From an uncultured Lachnospiraceae bacterium (lineage in GTDB: Bacteria; Bacillota; Clostridia; Lachnospirales; Lachnospiraceae): 61,247 nucleotides of DNA. Location of the stretch: contig CAKRNX010000002.1 in the NCBI GenBank assembly GCA_934371475.1, forward strand, positions 1 to 61,247. The letters run 5' to 3'. Shown here one piece after another: positions 59,975 to 61,247 of the stretch. A model generated the notes under the pieces. The model was given only the letters and a program-made list of their open reading frames with translations, ran no database searches and was not told the origin of the DNA. The number at the start of each line of letters is the position of its first letter. The stretch's first letter is position 1. A program made the translations under genes and the position numbers.

Positions 59975-60003
59975 TTTAAGAATGCCCCGGCATTTTCACC
60001 TCA
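59975..60003. repeat. Intergenic repeat R1 fragment (short)
   Basis: TTTAAGAATGCCCCGGCATT followed by TTCACCTCA. Short copy of the R1 end also seen at 21874-21925. Confidence 0.5.
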
Positions 60004-60064
60004 ACTATCAGCTTTCTCGAATTCATGAAACTCAAAATCTGTCTGAAAAATCATTTAATCGAAT

Positions 60065-60133
60065 TAAGTAAGTCACCTGCTTCAATTACAATAAACAGTA
60101 AGCGGGAACTTGCCTGTATCAGGATCAGGCTCT
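60065..60133. repeat. Intergenic repeat R4 copy
   Basis: TAAGTAAGTCACCTGCTTCA then ATTACAATAAACAGTAAGCG and GGAACTTGCCTGTATCAGGA; matches 24413-24490 in order. It lies between the GtrB-like and GtrA genes. Confidence 0.65.
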
Positions 60134-60136
60134 TAA

Positions 60137-61177
60137 TCAAATTTTTTTGGAAATAATATATCTCGGTCTTCTCTTTACTTCCTCATAAATACGGGCAATA
60201 TAGTATCCGATAATACCGAGACTTATCATAATAATACTTCCCAGCAGCAAAACAAGCAGGATCACCGTCGTAAACCCCTCTACGGCATGTCCGCTGAAAT
60301 ACTGCACGAGAGTCTGGATCCCCAGCACAACGGCAATCAGAAATACTGCCACTCCGGCACCTGTTACAATCTGCATCGGTGCGGCAGAATACCCTACAAT
60401 ATTGGCAATCGCATATTTAATTAATGATTTCGTAGACCATTTGGAGACTCCGGCCTCCCTCTCCTGCACGTCAAACTCTACTTCTGTAGATTTAAATCCA
60501 ACCCAGGACGACATGGCTCTGAAAAAAGCATTCCTCTCCGGCATACTCAGGACAGCATCTACCGCCCTGCGATCCATCAGCTTAAAATCAGATGCCCTGG
60601 ACATATCCATCTTCGTGGCCTCTGACATTAATTTATAAAACATACCAGCACTGGCCTTATGTAAAGCGCTCTCCTTTCCACGGCTGCGCTTTACTCCCTC
60701 CACTACTTCATATCCCTGTTCCCAGAGACGGTACATCTCCACCAGCGTCTCCGGCGGATGCTGCAGGTCGCAGTCCATAACCGCCACACACGCTCCTTCT
60801 GCGGCGCCCAGACCGGCAAATACCGCAGCTTCTTTCCCAAAATTGCGGGAGAAATGAACGCCGTGCACACAGGGATTATTCTCTGCCTCTTCCTCAATCT
60901 CCTGCCAGGTACGATCTTTCGATCCGTCATCTACAAATACCAGTTCATAATCAATATCAGCTGTTTCCAGCACTTTTTTTAATGTCTCTGCTGTTTTTTT
61001 CAACATTGCTTCCTCGTTAAATGCCGGAAGCACAACGGATAATTTTGACACGTCACACTCATCCTTTTCTGTAAAATCCATGTTTTTCCATTTTGACAAC
61101 AGTTTCTTCACTATGTCTTCTGTCAAAAATTTTCTCCCAACGCTGCCTTCCCGACAAGTTGAGAGAGACCCACTCAT
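60137..61177 (-). CDS. GtrB/DPM1-like family 2 glycosyltransferase
   Basis: Up to 346 residues. GT-A domain with LSVVLPAFNEEAML, VFVDDGSKDRTW, and MDCDLQHPPETLVEMY, then two C-terminal TM segments (about 267-292 and 302-330). This is the layout of GtrB and dolichyl- or undecaprenyl-phosphate glucose synthases, which load a sugar on the lipid carrier for GtrA. The ATG at 61177 is only about 6 bases after the start predicted from the promoter at 61190-61218 and has no Shine-Dalgarno. Family members usually begin close to LSVV, so an internal start such as the ATG at 61081 is more likely. Confidence 0.85.
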   Translation of the reverse strand: MSGSLSTCREGSVGRKFLTEDIVKKLLSKWKNMDFTEKDECDVSKLSVVLPAFNEEAMLKKTAETLKKVLETADIDYELVFVDDGSKDRTWQEIEEEAENNPCVHGVHFSRNFGKEAAVFAGLGAAEGACVAVMDCDLQHPPETLVEMYRLWEQGYEVVEGVKRSRGKESALHKASAGMFYKLMSEATKMDMSRASDFKLMDRRAVDAVLSMPERNAFFRAMSSWVGFKSTEVEFDVQEREAGVSKWSTKSLIKYAIANIVGYSAAPMQIVTGAGVAVFLIAVVLGIQTLVQYFSGHAVEGFTTVILLVLLLGSIIMISLGIIGYYIARIYEEVKRRPRYIISKKI

Positions 61178-61189
61178 TATCTTACTTTT

Positions 61190-61218
61190 ATTTTAACATT
61201 CTGTTATGCGTATCACAA
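61190..61218 (-). promoter_or_regulatory. Promoter of the GtrB-like gene
   Basis: On the minus strand TTGTGA (61213-61218), 17-bp spacer and TAAAAT (61190-61195). The predicted transcription start is near 61183. Confidence 0.65.
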
Positions 61219-61247
61219 GAAATCTATTCTTAAAAATCGAGGATCTT

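Noticed and set aside
14998..60003. CRISPR array interpretation of the intergenic repeats
   Set aside because: Copies are dispersed singly between genes at kilobase distances, vary in length and orientation, and no cas genes are present.

Overview
The window looks like a chromosomal segment of a gut-type Lachnospiraceae (class Clostridia). The grounds are the moderate GC content, strong AGGAGG ribosome binding sites, consensus sigma-A promoters (several TTGACA-N17-TATAAT), ATP-type PEP carboxykinase, split ThrE exporters, YesM/YesN-type sensor pairs, PF06541 membrane proteins and a TarIJ/CDP-glycerol-transferase operon. The genus cannot be named from the sequence alone. I found no rRNA, tRNA, CRISPR array, transposase or phage gene.

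Layout. 1-4.0 kb: 3' part of pckA, then a MarR-controlled MMPL exporter with two matching operator palindromes. 4.4-5.7 kb: two-gene threonine/serine exporter. 5.6-9.4 kb: a BlaI/BlaR1-type regulatory operon led by a secreted SH3 protein that shares its C-terminal module with the BlaR1-like sensor. 9.5-12.7 kb: proC, an Lrp-type regulator, a UPF0126/TRIC channel and a YkgJ-type cysteine-cluster protein. 12.8-17.1 kb: pabA-pabB-pabC (p-aminobenzoate for folate) behind a promoter followed at once by a terminator-like hairpin, then an HD-domain protein and a PF06541 membrane protein. 17.3-20.0 kb: tsaC/sua5, a low-molecular-weight phosphatase paralogue that has lost its catalytic Cys and Arg, upp and a dCMP deaminase in one operon. 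20.1-24.1 kb: S1-domain protein, a small unknown membrane protein, a VOC protein, a four-cluster ferredoxin and a cell-wall amidase.

24.6-37.8 kb is a carbohydrate uptake and sensing block: a cytoplasmic GH32 fructosidase, an ABC sugar importer (binding protein plus two permeases, no ATPase here) and two YesM/YesN-type systems. One of these has a periplasmic-type binding protein and faces three secreted type-B carboxylesterases (38.1-43.4 kb). 43.6-49.1 kb is a peptide/nickel-family ABC importer whose transcript begins with a clear cobalamin riboswitch and terminator, so it probably imports cobalt or a cobalt/corrinoid compound. 49.2-61.2 kb is an AT-richer surface-polymer locus: TarI, TarJ, two CDP-glycerol-transferase-family proteins, glycosyltransferases, a second IspD-like cytidylyltransferase, an epimerase interrupted by an in-frame TGA, a degenerate epimerase fused to LicD, an acyltransferase, and GtrA and GtrB-like proteins.

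Intergenic spaces carry several families of dispersed palindromic repeats, described separately. The best leads for something new are the B12-riboswitch importer, the BlaR1/SH3 shared-ectodomain operon, the pseudo-phosphatase in the upp operon, the epimerase-LicD fusion and the composite intergenic repeats.
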